64,000 bases of DNA from Hymenolepis diminuta (Eukaryota; Platyhelminthes; Cestoda; Cyclophyllidea; Hymenolepididae): positions 1,037,235-1,101,234 of the forward strand of contig CAADRB010000012.1 in assembly GCA_900708905.1 (NCBI GenBank), read 5' to 3'. Of the stretch, positions 28,001 to 40,855 are shown one piece after another. How positions within the stretch are numbered: the first letter of the stretch is position 1; every line of letters starts with the position of its first letter. Below the pieces are notes generated by a model. It was not told where the DNA came from, did not search any database, and saw nothing but the letters and a program-made list of their open reading frames with translations. A program made the translations under genes and the position numbers.

Positions 28001-30602
28001 CCAGTTTAATTATGCATTCATACACAGGCATTGTTTAATGCTATTTATAATAATGAATTTCTATCTTTAGAGATCCTCCCAAGCATACTTATATGTACAT
28101 ACATATATTTCAAATGTTATTGCACTGAAGGACGATTAGATTTTTGAGGACAAAGTTAAAGAACTGAAAATACTGACAGATAGGAAACATTTTCTAAAAC
28201 AATGCATAACCTGCGTAGTTTATGTTAAGATTATTCAATGGTACTTTAAGTGAGATAAGTAGCCATAGTATTGATCATTACTCATGTCATATTGTGCCTC
28301 TGTTGTCAAAGCGGACCCTTTTAAAATAGGCGGGAGCTTGTATTGAAGGAATCGGCAACGCAATCAATCTTAGTAATTCATTGTTAGCGGATGTAAGATT
28401 TTCTATTGTCTTTTAAAATTCAAGTCAGGTTTTTAAAGAAGTAAATAAATATATTGTGTGATGATGAACGAAATATTTCGTTAAATTGAAGTTTATTTGA
28501 ATTAGTTGAATCTATTAAAATGTATTGCTATTGAGTTAATTACTTATTTTATCCGGATTTTTATATCATTTATTATGTTATATAGAACAAAAATTGTTTA
28601 ATGAAAGATTGCCTTTGGTCTACTTTAAAATTAAATTGTTTTTACTCAATTTTTACCCAGAAATAAAGCATTACAAACCAGAAAAATACAAAAAAATGAA
28701 ATATTTATCAAGTTAACACACTTTTAACGTAAAATGACTACTTTTTATATAAATGTGAATTTTAAGTTAAATTAACAATAATTGTTTTAAATAAATATAT
28801 TTTCATTGAATTGTAAAACAGTTTTTTTCATTTTCTTTAAAGCAAAATAATGTGCCAATTTTATTACGACTGACCAAATCAAGTTAAAACAAACGACGGA
28901 TAATTATTTGAATTTTAATAAAGTAGTTGGAAGGAAAACGCAAATTTCTGAATTTATGAAGTTAATATCGTAGATCCAACAAAGTTGTGTAGTCTCCAAT
29001 ACTTGAGCATGAATTAGAAATGAGAGAGTAACTTAGCAGCAGTCAAATCAGAAAATGAAGTTCTTTGCATAAAGATTCGAAATTTAATATATTTGACTAT
29101 TGAATAGAAAGTTACAAAATGTCGGAATTCCATCGTAATTCTAATCAGAAAATTTAATTTAAGTTACACCAATAAAATGTCTTCACAACCATAAAGGTTT
29201 TTTATTAAAAAAATAAGGTTTGTATAAATGCTTAGAGCCATTTACCTTCACTACTAATGAGAGTAATGAATAGGTAAATATGAAAGATTGAATAAAATAT
29301 ATTAGAGCGGAAAATAGGTATTGCAACTTTCAACGACTTCACCACACTCTATTCATACGCTGCAATTCCATACCGAGAACAATATCTCTGTGCGATAAGT
29401 CAAAATAAATATAAATCCCGTCACATGACGCAACAAAATATATTATGATACTTTTTATCCAGGCAAAGGCATAAAAATGAGAATTTTCCTAATGTGGGAA
29501 AGCAACTGAAATCGATTGGTAAATAAGGACAGAGAATTAAAAAGGGAGTGTGAAGAAAAGCATTACTTCCCCTGTATTTCAGTATTCGAGTTATTGAATA
29601 TCAACTCAATGGTCAGTTCACCGTTTCAAGTTTTGAAATGGAAAATTTCCATTTCTCTTCTACATTACTGACCAAATTACTAGCCACAACCTCAAGTGCT
29701 TATTGGCCGTCTCTTTGCAATGATTGTGAGTTTACTCATTTCAATTCATTTCCTTGTTTGAAGGCTTAGTGTGAAGTAACTGTGCATATACGTTATTTAT
29801 TTAATCAATTTTGAGAAAAACTTTTTCCGAAGTAAATTGTACAGTTCATATTGTTCTTCACAAAGCATGCATTAAAGCCAATTAATTTATAATATTTGGT
29901 ATGATGGACTAGTTCGTTTATGAACTATACACAAGAATGTCTTTAACGTGAATAATGTACTTAGTTATGACATGATTCTCTATACAATTGAGGAGGATTA
30001 ACAGTTTAATTTTCTATTCCCCATTCCTGGAAGGTTCAAAAACTGACAACCTCTTAAATTATCTGATACGTTACCGATTACGTAAAATATTCTGGCACAA
30101 TGTATGCAGTCATTTTATTGGTAAATAAATACTTTCAATTAATTGCTATTTTGCTATTTACAAAAGTTTTCATAATTAAATTAAAAATAATTGTGCTGCT
30201 AGTCGGAAAAGTATATTTATTAATATATAAATTCCTTAATTTGCTTTTTATTTTTAGCAAATTTACGATTTTAAGTGCGGTGGATAGTGTTTAGCAACAT
30301 GTATAGCTGTTGATCTCATCCACCTCTTCATGGCTATAAAATGATGCGAAATAAATCGAGTGATCAAACAAATCACAGATATAAATCAAACTTCTAGCGA
30401 CCAATGAATAATTTCGTTCACACATCAGGGAGTTAAATGCCAAAATTTGAATACTTAAATAACACAACATAAATTCTCCATTCTGAAAACATAGAAAACT
30501 TAATACTTCCGATCATAAGCAAAATTATATTTGTGATGCACTAATTTTTAATTCTCCACCGCTTTGCACTTTATGGGAAATTTTATTACTCCAGGAGCTC
30601 GA
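22098..30602. other. AT-rich non-coding stretch with chance ORFs
   Basis: No recognised gene. Several 60-70 codon ORFs sit near 22500-22960 and 23315-23524, on both strands and overlapping; none matches a family I know. A 21-base near-perfect palindrome (10-base arms, single central A) lies at 29634-29654. The rest is AT-rich sequence with short A/T runs. Confidence 0.55.
24671..25006 (-). CDS. unrecognised 111-codon ORF
   Basis: This is one of the longest uninterrupted frames outside the transposons. The translation is rich in Lys, Glu, Arg and Ile, contains all residue classes, and has no signal peptide, membrane segment or motif I recognise. In DNA of this composition, about one ORF of this size is expected by chance in 64 kb, so length alone is weak evidence. 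The upstream and downstream sequence shows no obvious promoter or splice-site pattern that would decide the matter. It could be a chance ORF, a fragment of a decayed element or a small gene; chance is the most likely. Confidence 0.15.
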   Translation of the reverse strand: MLTIDVEKSLHSRKWTLIMTKIKRIISHKGHLSYSSWREDYEKICGLAKSFSIEKRDFIIRVPKREDKLEGIGAADYQHITETRRRFNQKNLKIRKQSPIVLLFKLADLIK

Positions 30603-30639
30603 AAAATGTTCCTTTTTTCGATTAAAAAAGGAACATTTT
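30603..30639. repeat. perfect 16-bp stem, 5-base loop hairpin
   Basis: Left arm AAAATGTTCCTTTTTT (30603-30618), loop CGATT, right arm AAAAAAGGAACATTTT (30624-30639). The stem has no mismatch. It ends about 90 bases upstream of the possible start codon of the receptor gene at 30731, so it may lie in a promoter or 5' untranslated region. It is too short for a typical animal microRNA precursor. It may instead be the fused ends of a miniature transposon or a chance palindrome in AT-rich DNA. Confidence 0.75.
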
Positions 30640-30730
30640 GCTTTCATAACGCCTTGCCAAAATAAGTATTCAATACAAGAAACCATATATGTATATATAC
30701 ATAAGATTATTACAGTTTTAAAATTGTAAT

Positions 30731-30735
30731 ATGAT
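30731..30735 (+). CDS. possible start codon exon of the class B receptor gene (ATG AT)
   Basis: An ATG followed by two bases abuts a strong donor (GTAAGT at 30736). Splicing to the acceptor at 30846 would remove a 111-base intron and keep the frame: ATG, then AT joined to A gives Ile, then Tyr-Leu-Tyr-Cys. The next exon has no in-frame ATG and is closed upstream by a stop at 30833-30835, so the start codon must lie on an earlier exon. A TATATAC string lies just upstream (about 30693). Other upstream starts in a compatible phase exist (for example an ATG at about 7132 with a GTGAGC donor), so this choice is speculative. Confidence 0.2.
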
Positions 30736-30846
30736 GTAAGTTTCTTGTTTGAATTTAATTGTTCTGCACAAAATAATTGAAAGGTACTTTGCCCGTTGAA
30801 AATTTAATAGTTTTGCTCCAAATCACACTTTTTAATTTCATTTCAG

Positions 30847-30912
30847 ATATTTGTACTGTTTGAGTTTTACAAATTGGGTCGACAATATTAAGATATCAAA
30901 ATACGTTTTCAG
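30847..30912 (+). CDS. candidate exon: N-terminal signal segment, first half
   Basis: A 66-base open frame lies between a good acceptor (TTTTAATTTCATTTCAG, ending 30846) and a good donor (TTTTCAG then GTAAAG, from 30913). Read with one leading base (phase 2 in, phase 2 out), it encodes 21 full codons with no stop, ending Asn-Ile-Lys-Ile-Ser-Lys-Tyr-Val-Phe. The outgoing phase fits the candidate exon at 32049. The join puts a positively charged stretch (KISK) directly before a hydrophobic run, as at the start of a signal peptide. Assignment to the receptor gene rests on strand, phase and this signal-peptide logic, not on homology. It could be an exon of another gene, or chance. Confidence 0.4.
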
Positions 30913-31916
30913 GTAAAGGAAAATTGTATTGGGTCATTTAAAGATCTTGGGGTGAAGTCACTTTTGCGCATGAGCAGGTTTTGATTGGGAGTGCTTCCTT
31001 TCAATGATGCTGGAGAATTTGGTAGTCTTTACCAAATGCAAATCTGTAAATAGTTCGTAATTTATCTATATCTGTATTTGTTCTTAAGATCAAACTTTTG
31101 CGTTCGTCTGCTAGCAAAAGTCATCCATCCGAATACATTCGCAGCAAAGTATTTGGTGATTTTGCTATCCTCATTTTACGGTTACAGAGCTGTTAATTTT
31201 TAGATCAAAATCTGTAACTTGCACTTATTATTTTAAAATATAGGAATATTGTGTTGAATGTCCCAATAACTCTATTAAAATTACAATGGCGGGAATAAGT
31301 GGAACTATTGTACAGTGATACTCAATCGACTACAGGTCCCTGATAACTTTTATCATATGAATTGTAATGTCTTAGGTACTTCATGCTATCTCCCAATACG
31401 CTAAACATTATTTTGTTACTATAACACTCTCTACCTCTCATATCACGGCTTAATTTCCTAAGGTTGTTTCATATTTATTGTTTATTTATATGCAAGTGCG
31501 TTTATGATAAAGTCAGTTGACTTAGGCAGTAAACGAAAAAGGATCTTTTGAGTGGGGCCTGATGGGTTGTGCCAGAAAAGTTTCCGTAAATCACAAAAAC
31601 CCACCAGCTAATTCCACGACGATTCCTTAATGTTATGGCCTTTTACAAACAAGAATATATGAGTTGAGCTTTTGAACATAAAGCGGTTTATGTTTCCAGA
31701 TCATGTTGGATTTCCTTGAACATTTTAACGGTAAATGTTATTAAATTATTTCAGCCCTTAAAGTCTTTTATACATAAATGAGGGGTTGTTACAATTTTTG
31801 AAAGTATTTGAATTTCTACCTAAAAAACTGTAATATGCGTTGCTAGTTTTTCATCTTATATTTATTTATTGATAAACTAGATTTATTAAATAATGCATCC
31901 TGTTATTATAAGTTTC

Positions 31917-31995
31917 ATATATATATATAAATTTAAAAAATGTTTCTTTTATGATATATTGATATGATATATATGATATCATATATGATATAAAA
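31917..31995. repeat. AT/GATAT-rich simple sequence with perfect palindrome
   Basis: An (AT)n run (31917-31929) is followed by irregular GATAT units (from 31951) that include the 18-base palindrome ATATATGATATCATATAT. It lies in the intron between the two candidate signal-peptide exons, about 55 bases upstream of the acceptor. Confidence 0.85.
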
Positions 31996-32048
31996 CATAA
32001 TGAAACTCATTAAATGTTATTCTATAAATTTTACTAACTGTGTTTCAG

Positions 32049-32196
32049 TTTATTATTTAGTTCAATATTTATTTATTTATTACCTTCCCGGACTGTAAAG
32101 TTAAGAAATTGCGGACAACATGGAAATGGACTGGAACTAAGTCTAGAAACTGACGAATGGGACGAAGATCGAAGTGATGTTGCGAGCAAAGTCAAG
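32049..32196 (+). CDS. candidate exon: signal peptide core and acidic N-terminal region
   Basis: The acceptor is unusually good: a TACTAAC branch-point string at 32032-32038, then GTGTTTCAG ending 32048. The donor is AAG followed by GTAATG (32197). The frame is open for 49 codons: first a hydrophobic run (LLFSSIFIYLLP), then a polar, acidic segment containing Cys-Gly-Gln-His-Gly and Glu-Thr-Asp-Glu-Trp-Asp-Glu-Asp. It enters in phase 2, matching the exon at 30847, and leaves in phase 0, matching the acceptor phase of the exon at 59649. Joined to 30847-30912 it reads as a secretory signal peptide followed by a mature extracellular N-terminus, which a class B receptor needs. No homology confirms it. 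Base composition in the second half is clearly less AT-rich than the flanks. Confidence 0.45.
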
Positions 32197-35100
32197 GTAA
32201 TGTAGGGTTTCATTATAATTGGTATTTATATTCTGGTTGTACAATATTTATCAAAAGAGGACTTTACGTCCTTCTATTAAAATACAAAAAATTGTCTTAT
32301 GGATTTTGACAAATGATTAGCCATGATATTCAGATTTTATTATCGATTTTGTTAATCACGATTGTTGGTCTTCACACTCTAATTCACTTTATTTAAATAT
32401 TTTAAGATGCAAAATATCGCAAATTTTATTTAATAGCTCGCAGTTTTGTTTACATTGTTCATCAATAAACCAACTCCAATCGGTTTAGTTGAATGCCAAA
32501 TGGGATAAAATATGTGGAAGAAATTTTTCCTGCCGATATTTAAAGATATCGCCAAATTTATTTATCTAACTATTCTGTAATATTAAAAATACTGTGTACC
32601 AGAAATATAACATCAGTATGCATTAATACTATATACTTTTAAGTTTGAGATAGAAGTTGAATCAGTAGAAGTGTAACTATTGTTGTGTAAGAGCAATAGG
32701 AGATGATTTACAACACATTTAAATAAAATCCGCTTCAGTTTATGGGAATACTATTATGAAGAAAATAAATCATAATTTTTAAAAATCAACAAACTTTTCC
32801 GATTGTGAGGGGGTTATCAGAATCCGAATGTAGAGGTCTTGTTCAATTAAAGCGCAAGTCCCCTCGAAAATCCATTATGAATAAAAATAACTTTCTTCCA
32901 ATAATTTGTGCTCTGTCCGAACTTTCAGATTATTAAAACTTAGACAGACTATAAATAATTTTGAAATATCTGGAAAAATCACTTAGCAATGTTTGTTTTA
33001 TCCTAATATTCTTAATACAGTGCATACTTCATCCATCTTTTTATTTTTCTTCATTATTATTGCGCTATCATTTTAGTTTGTATGAATGCAGCTGAAAACG
33101 CTAAAGCTCTTTAAAAATTTTAAATTGTGTAAGGAATGATAATTCTCTTAATCCAGCAACAGTCAAAGAAATCTTCCAAATTGCACGTTGGAAATGAATG
33201 TGATCTTTGCAAATCTCCTGAAAGTAGTGAGACATTTCAGCGCTATTGAACTGTAAAAACTCTGAAGCATTCGAACGAAAAAAAGTATCTTTAGCAACTC
33301 TCTGGAAACTGGAAGCATTCAAAGAATTTGGTATAGTCTTTAACATTCTTCTAATCTATTTATATAAAAATTTCTAAGAGCAACCAAAACTGGCCCTAAA
33401 GGGAGATGAGATATTACCTCCATGATAATAATTATCAATATTTATTAGTAAAGAGAGCCATAAAATGACCTGATTTCTCCTGCCATTATATTGACGCAGG
33501 AAGGATAAAAGGCGGCACTAAAATGCCAACTTAGAAAAAAATGTTTTAGGTGTTTATTTGTACATATAATGTGGTCTGTCCATCTAACAAATAAAATTAG
33601 CCGTGCATGAGAAGATCGTCTGAAGGATACGCATTGAACGGCAGGATAATTGTTCAAACTTATCATTCATTGAAGAGAGAGCTCTTCAAGGCATTTATAT
33701 TGTTGAAACTTGGCATTCGGTTTAGAATGCTTATTGATAGAAGAATTTTTTAATTTGTTCGAGCATTTTGCATTTGAAAATTTTATATCTAAATTAATGT
33801 TCTATAGTCAAACATAAAAATATTGAATGAAAAGCCAAGTTTTCTTTACTGGCTTATTAAATAAAACTAGATTTTTGAGCCATCAACACTTAGAAGCATT
33901 TGAGTGGTATATTTGCAGAAATTATACGATTTCTGATGATGTTAATTGTTCTCATATAATTTCAAATTTTTATTTCAATCGAGTGATATAATAAATTATG
34001 AGCCGTAAAACAAAGTAGACCAAAATAAAAGTAAAATAGTATTATTTTAAAATTTTAATTAGTATATTCATAAAAATTTTTTCCGAAATTTTAGTTTATG
34101 CTAAGTTCTTAGTTATATATGGTAAAAGTATCATTTAACTTGCGTAACTGTGTGCAGTCGTACACATCTAAACACCTTTGAAGGTACTGTCAGGTTCTTA
34201 CCGATCGTAAGATGTTGATTGTCCGTTGCGGCCTACACAATCAGTTAATTAGCACGGTTACTTCTTAATTCCACGGGTCATCTCAGTTCTTCTCTATCTG
34301 GAATAGCATTTAGAAAATATTCAAATTCTGAATTTAATCATCAGTTTTCAATTATTTCAATAAAACGAAATCCGTAAGGGAATAAAATTCTAACGCTAAG
34401 AGAATTTTAATGCAAAAAAATATAATTTTGAAAAGAATTTCATTAAATATTTTAGCTTTGCTTGCAGCATTCTACTCTTTATCGGAATTAAATTAAAGTT
34501 ATATAACATTGAAGTAATATAACATTTGAAATTTATTTTTATCTGATCACTATTTCACTTTTAAAACTTACCAAATTAGCTCATAGGAGCAATTTGTCAA
34601 TATCTTTCAGTATTCTAATTCAATTTTTATTAAAAATCATTAATATTTAAAAAGAAAAACTTTAATTTCTTAATAATATTTAAAGAAAGCTCTCAATCTT
34701 GCTGATAAGATGTGAAGTAAGGTAAAATTAAAAAATGACATGAAAAAGTCAGGTCACACATGCGGCCAGATTAGTCTGAAGATGGCTAGGAAAGAATACT
34801 TCACCTAACTAATAAAGAGAGTGGGATCGTTTCTTAATGAGAAGTCAGCCGTACCCGTCTACGTCTGCTCAAAACTAGTAGTTGTCCAATTGTTGAAACG
34901 ATGGCAAAGGCCCATTCGTAAATATCGAAGCAATCAAATTTCAATTTTCTTGATATGGTCGTGGATTTCAGGAGAGACCTAAATTCAAACTCTACTTTAA
35001 ACAATAAAAAAATACTAAATGATTGTAAATAACTAATTGAATATAATTTATTATTTTTACAAAAGGAAAAATAAAAAATGGCATCTTTGAATTTTCAATT

Positions 35101-38100
35101 CCATATTTACATTAATACTTCGAACAATTTTATACAAATAAATTTCAAATCAAATGAAATTTATCAGCATCTATTACTACCTCTTGTATTTAATTGCATT
35201 TGTGTAAATTTATTTACGATTGCAATATTCAATTGCAAATTACGTATATTTTAAACCATTATATGAGGATTATTTGGTCGTTTACATTTTAACTAACACT
35301 TCTTGTCTGATCACAAGGAAAGATAGTTTTTAGTTTGAGATTAAATAAGTAAAATTTAAAGCAAATTTTGTCAAGGTCAATACTGAAAGTGTCTTATTGT
35401 CCTATATCCATATTTTAATACCAATAAAACCGTTTTAATTAGAATCTCCCTCCCGATTAGTATCATTAATCAAAACCAACACCCATTTGTCTATTAACAA
35501 ACGGTGAAATAATAATATTTTATTAATAAAGCTACCTCATCTTTTATTTTCAAATTTAGAAAAAACTTCCTTTGAAGTCAATTAGCAACACAAATAACAC
35601 TCCTTTTATGCAATCTACTATTTTTAACACTGTTTAAGTTAACAAATGATCTTAGTATTTTCTTTGTCATTTTAAAGTAAATAAACGTTACACCTTATGA
35701 ACATAAGCAGGCCAGATTTCGATGACCGAGAGATGTACCTCTTTTAAAGCATTTGTGCGGCCAATTTAATTTTGTCTACAATCAGAAATACTAAAAATAT
35801 GGCTAATTTATGTAGAAATCTAAAATAAAGTAAGAAATAATAACTAAATATATATTCAGAAGAAATAAAAGAAGATTACTTTTCCCTGTTGTACATTTCT
35901 CAGTTCCCGCATTTAATTGAAAATGGTTCAACTAATTAATTTACTTAAATTTGTTAGAAATTTTTTCTCTCTAATTAAGACTTCATGGCGTTCAAATAAA
36001 CCAGTAAAATTCGAACATTTGGTATTCATCTCATCAAAGACTGGAATAGTTTATTGAAATCATGCTAGATTTCAACAATTCCAAAAGCACTTAATATTAC
36101 GAAAGGCTGCTTAGTTTGTAATTCAAGGAGGAGATTTAATGAATTTGATTTTCTGACAATTAGGCCGTGTACAGATCAAATCTGAAATTTAAATGAATAA
36201 AAGTGAATTTTTTGACATTATGTTATTTTATTCAGCTTTCTCATCCCATCCCCTTATTAGTTAACAAATTTTATTATCATCGATTGTTTTCATACAATAA
36301 AAGAATTTTGAAATTTTCAACTTGTAGTGGAAGAAAATGTAAAAAATTTAATTAATATTACCAGAAAAATCATTAGAATAACAAAGTTACATCGGTGAAA
36401 CTGTACCACTTCTAGTTATCTAATTAATTAAAATTCTAATTAAATCAAACGCTTGATTAAAACTATAAGATGTATAAATTAATAAAATTTTAAGATAAAA
36501 AAGCGATCAACTTCGATTATATTTATTTTGATGAAATCTTCTTTGAAATATAAAATTTAGACGAAAAAAAACTTTTGATATCACCACTGTGGAACTGTAA
36601 ATTTGAAAATTGCGATAAAATGAATCCCTTCCGTTTCCAATTCTAATATTCTATTTTAAACTTTCTATTATCAAGCGATTATAGCATTAAGTGTTAGCTA
36701 TTAGTTTTAAAAAATGTTCAAAAATTTTTGAAAAATATCATATATAATATGGCTTAAGTTTGATAATGACAAAATAAGTAAAAGTACGAGTGATTGGGAA
36801 TAAAATGTAGAATTTTTGTTTAAAACATAGCCAAATTGAAAGCGGCAATTTTCGCATGGAAGGTGATAAAACATTAATATACTAGTTGCACAGAGGTGCA
36901 CAATAGAAAGATGTTTTGGTATAAACTGAAATTTGGCGAAATGATTTGGAAATATTTTTCGGCTTGATAAGAAAACGTTACAAATTTAGGCATTTGAATC
37001 CGATAAACTTTCAATTTGAATTCTTTGCTGATGGAAACAGAACTCAACTCTGAAGTTAGCTTGTAAAAAAATTTCCAATAGCGTTAAATAAAGATCAATA
37101 TGGAGTAAGGAGAGGTGGTTGAAGTTGTACCTCCAAAGATGTTGCCTCAACTCATTTTGAATTCGAGTTCCTATAAATAGTGGTTCACTGCGTTCAGTTC
37201 AAAATCAAACGTTCATAACTTGTCGTCAAGATTTCAAAGTAAACAATGGTACAGACGCCAAATATTTATCGACCGGTTGGCTAATTTTGAAATTAGGTCC
37301 TGCCACTTTATACTGTTTCTCCCTTGAACAGTCGAAAAAGAGCCCGATCTCACATGATCTAAAGCCGGCCATATGAACTTAATAAACTAGAGCTCACAAA
37401 GCAGGGTTCACTCGGGCAGACTACAACGATAGATATGAAGTAGAGTCCTGTATTTATATCCATTATGGCCTCCTTTAACGGTAATGCATTATCTCAATTA
37501 CATCATTCCGTGGAATGAAGTGATAAAATTCTACTGGCCAACTAAAAATTTGAGGGTTGCATTTCAGAAAAGGAATTTTTTTCCAAAATCGGATAATCAG
37601 ATGCTTTTTACATTTTTATTCATCTAGAGAAATATATATTTCCTTGAAAAATTATTATATTAATATTTTACACAGCAGTACAGTTAAAAGTTAACTGATC
37701 AAGTTTAACATCATCTAATTATTATGGAATGACATTCTTTGTAAAAGTAAAGCAAATCGGAGTAAATAAATTTTACAAATTTTTTTAACTTCATATCGGG
37801 TCAGATCGTCTAATTTTTAGTTCACATTGAAATATATTACCCCTTTGTTTAATTTATTTTGAAAAATTAAGACCTCCAAAATATTTGCTAAAAATCTCGG
37901 CCTTATATTTAGGAAAGGAGAACTAAGTAAGCCTACCTGTCTACAAAAATAAATGTGAAAATATTGGAGCCAACTTGAAAAGTGTGGTTAAATAAATTTA
38001 AAGAATGAATATGAATTTTGATTATCAACAACATATACCTAATAAGGTTCACCAAAATTCATTTTATTTAAAAGAAATCACTTTTGAAATGCTTATTTTA

Positions 38101-39977
38101 AATCAGGAAATTAAATTGTTTTTGACTTTGCCTATTGTTAACACAGCCGATTACCAGAACATAAACAGAAATTTCTCTTTAAAATGGATGACATTGGCGA
38201 TATCATAAAGGACTATTGTATTAAATTTTATATTGTTTCACATCCCGCTAAATGGTTTTGTTATCCCAATTATTTAAAAATTAATGAATTTGTGTCGCGA
38301 TCGGTAACGATGCTGTTTTATCAAAGTTACTTGAAAGATAGAGAGGAATAATATGAAAAAAATGCGATTCGCTGCTTATAAATACTGTAATCTGGTAAAC
38401 ATTCCAGTTGAAAAAAACTTCAAAATACATGTTTACGAGTTTCATAAAATAAAGAGGTACCATGCAAATTGTAATGGGCAATCTCGTGTTTCAAAACTGA
38501 AGTTTTGAAGATTGTATTTCTTTTCATACAAAGGGAGTGTTACATTGAAGTATGCATATACATATGTACACATACACATGTACATCCTTCTCGGTCGATG
38601 GTTAAGTGGAATTAAAGATTTATTCTTCTAAGATGTGCTGAGTTTGTGCGTCTTATTGTCATAAGAACTCGCTTAATTTGGGATGTAGGAGAGTATCTGT
38701 ACAGTTTTGTGATGTGCGTTGGAACACATAGTCCTTTAGGCGCAGCAGATATTTCTTACCTGACCAAATAATTTCATATGCTTGCATTATTTTTATATAA
38801 ACATATTCTTTCCAATCTAAAGGAAGTGTTATCCAAGTTAACGTAAATAGACAAAATTTTGGTTTCAAACACATTTGATCTCCCCAGTAATGAAATAATA
38901 GAGTTTGAAATCCCACTTTTAATCATATGTATTTCCATAAACACCTTTGTTATAATAATATGAGTTGTTCATTGATTCCATTCTATTATCATACATCATG
39001 TCATATGGTTAACACTAATCGAACAATTTCATTCGGAAAACATTTCCTTACCTCATGTTTTATTTGTTTCTGTCCTGACGATAAAAGAAGTTTTATTCTA
39101 AGATTTCGAAACAGCTCTTAAATTTAGGGGATCTTCTGAGGTGGTTTCTTAATATTCAACCTGAAACGTCGATTTATTTTTGACCTTGAAGACCCTAAAT
39201 ACATAAAGGGCACCATGACGTAAGTACCTACGCAAGTTCTATCTGTCCGAGCAGTTGAGTTGGCGGGCTCTGGGACATTTACCTTACAAGTGACAACCCA
39301 GCTGAGGTACATTACATTGTAATCTCTGACTGTCTCTTCCTTAGTCAAAAGTGCACTTTCTTACCATAAATAACCTTGTGCACAGTAGCTACCAGGAAAA
39401 AAATATAATTATGTAAAATTATAAAAATATTGTTTTAGACTTCTTTCTCTTCTTTCAGGAATGACGCTTATAGGTTAAATAGTTTAGATTATCTAATATT
39501 AATTACGTTATAAAATATATTGTTTAATTTTAACGATCAAAACAACAAGAATTTTCCTTTTCTCCTTCTCTGGCTGAAATATCCTGCTATAAATCGTAAA
39601 ACATACACTATCTGCTATATTTTATATCTGCATATTCATAGACGTATAACATTTTCTCTTCCGCCTCTGGTTTCCGGTCTTCTCCCAGTGAATCTTAATT
39701 AACACTATCTTGTCTTTTCTTTCTCTTCCCAAATTCTGCGGTGGTAGCGGATATCCGTTGAAGATCAAAAGCATCACTTGAATAATAGCTAGGGAAAACC
39801 AAACACTTGGCTACTGTTCCAGATTTCTAAAAGTACTTGATATTAATATCAGAAATTTATGAGTAATTAATTTATTATTTAGTAAATTTCGGATATTGGC
39901 ACTTCAAGAAAGTTCTTATATTTTCATATTATTCGCCAGAGTAATATAATAAACTTATAAATTTTAATTATGAAAAG
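32197..39977. other. putative 5' part of the 27 kb intron, non-coding
   Basis: AT-rich sequence with no recognised gene. Overlapping minus-strand ORFs at 33101-33346 and 33445-33666 and a plus-strand ORF at 38005-38208 have no recognisable motifs. A promoter-like string (TATAAATA at 37172-37179, TCAGTT at 37194-37199) and a frame open on both strands at about 39130-39350 are treated under findings. The interval is intronic only if the upstream exon model of the receptor gene is right. Confidence 0.5.
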
Positions 39978-40855
39978 CAATTGACATTAAATAATAATAA
40001 GTTTAACAAATGATAAAGGGGAGGTGGTGGAGAAGATACGGAGAGCAACGCCGAGGAATCAATGGGTCTTACGTCTTTTGATTTTTGGGCTCGGGTTTTA
40101 CAATATTTACTAAATCAACACCTCACATTCCCAAATTCACTCTTCACGAGTCGTCTCCTAAATCACACCAAATGCTTGTTTTACAATAGTCAGTGACTAT
40201 TAACATTTGTTGTTTAACAAGGGAGGGTCAGTTTAGCCGTCTCATTCGTTTTTAACCGAATGACTGAAAAGACAACATCTTCACACAGGCAGTTGATGAA
40301 CTCACAATCCTAACGTGGCAAAGGAGAGATGGACGAAAGTGTTAAGATAGCGGAACTCCGTAAGCTGTGTTCACTCAAATGAACACAAAGAGTTAATCGG
40401 CCAAAAGCCTCATTTACTCAAGGCGTCTACAAGCACATTGTAATCGTATTTGAACGAATAAACGAATAAATGCCAAACCAAAGATGGGATTTTTAAGGAT
40501 GGGTGTTTGTGACCTCAACTTCTGCTTACGATGGGTGGTGCAGGTGGGAGAATGCCCAACTTCGCTTTTACATTGAACATTTTCCCAATTAACCATGTTG
40601 ATAAGTGGTGAATAGTGTGCGGTTATTTGAGATATCACTGCTTGCATGATTTGCTCCATTTATTTTATATTATGTCATATTTAACGTTCTATCATGTCTC
40701 TGTTGTGTCAAGACTGTAAGCTGCTAAACATCAAGCAGGTGATTTTCCATCTCGTTAAGTGCGGGCAAAGTGAATTGAAGTGAGAAGACAATCCGTCACG
40801 GTGTGAAAGTGGGCCACTAAGGCCTTAACATCGTAGTTAAGCATTCAATTCAGTC
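39978..40855 (+). repeat. left arm of the long inverted repeat
   Basis: The first 845 bases look identical to the reverse complement of 44412-45256; the last 33 or so are only similar. The arm contains a short inverted repeat (TGTTCA, CTCAAA, TGAACA; near 40368-40385), an 81-codon ORF on the minus strand (40414-40659) and a purine-rich GGGGAGGTGG run near 40018. The 81-residue frame occurs in both arms because of the duplication, has no recognised motif and is probably not a gene. Confidence 0.9.

Noticed and set aside
31951..31995. GATAT-rich palindromic sequence considered as a regulatory or origin-like structure
   Set aside because: It is adequately explained as AT simple-sequence repeat.
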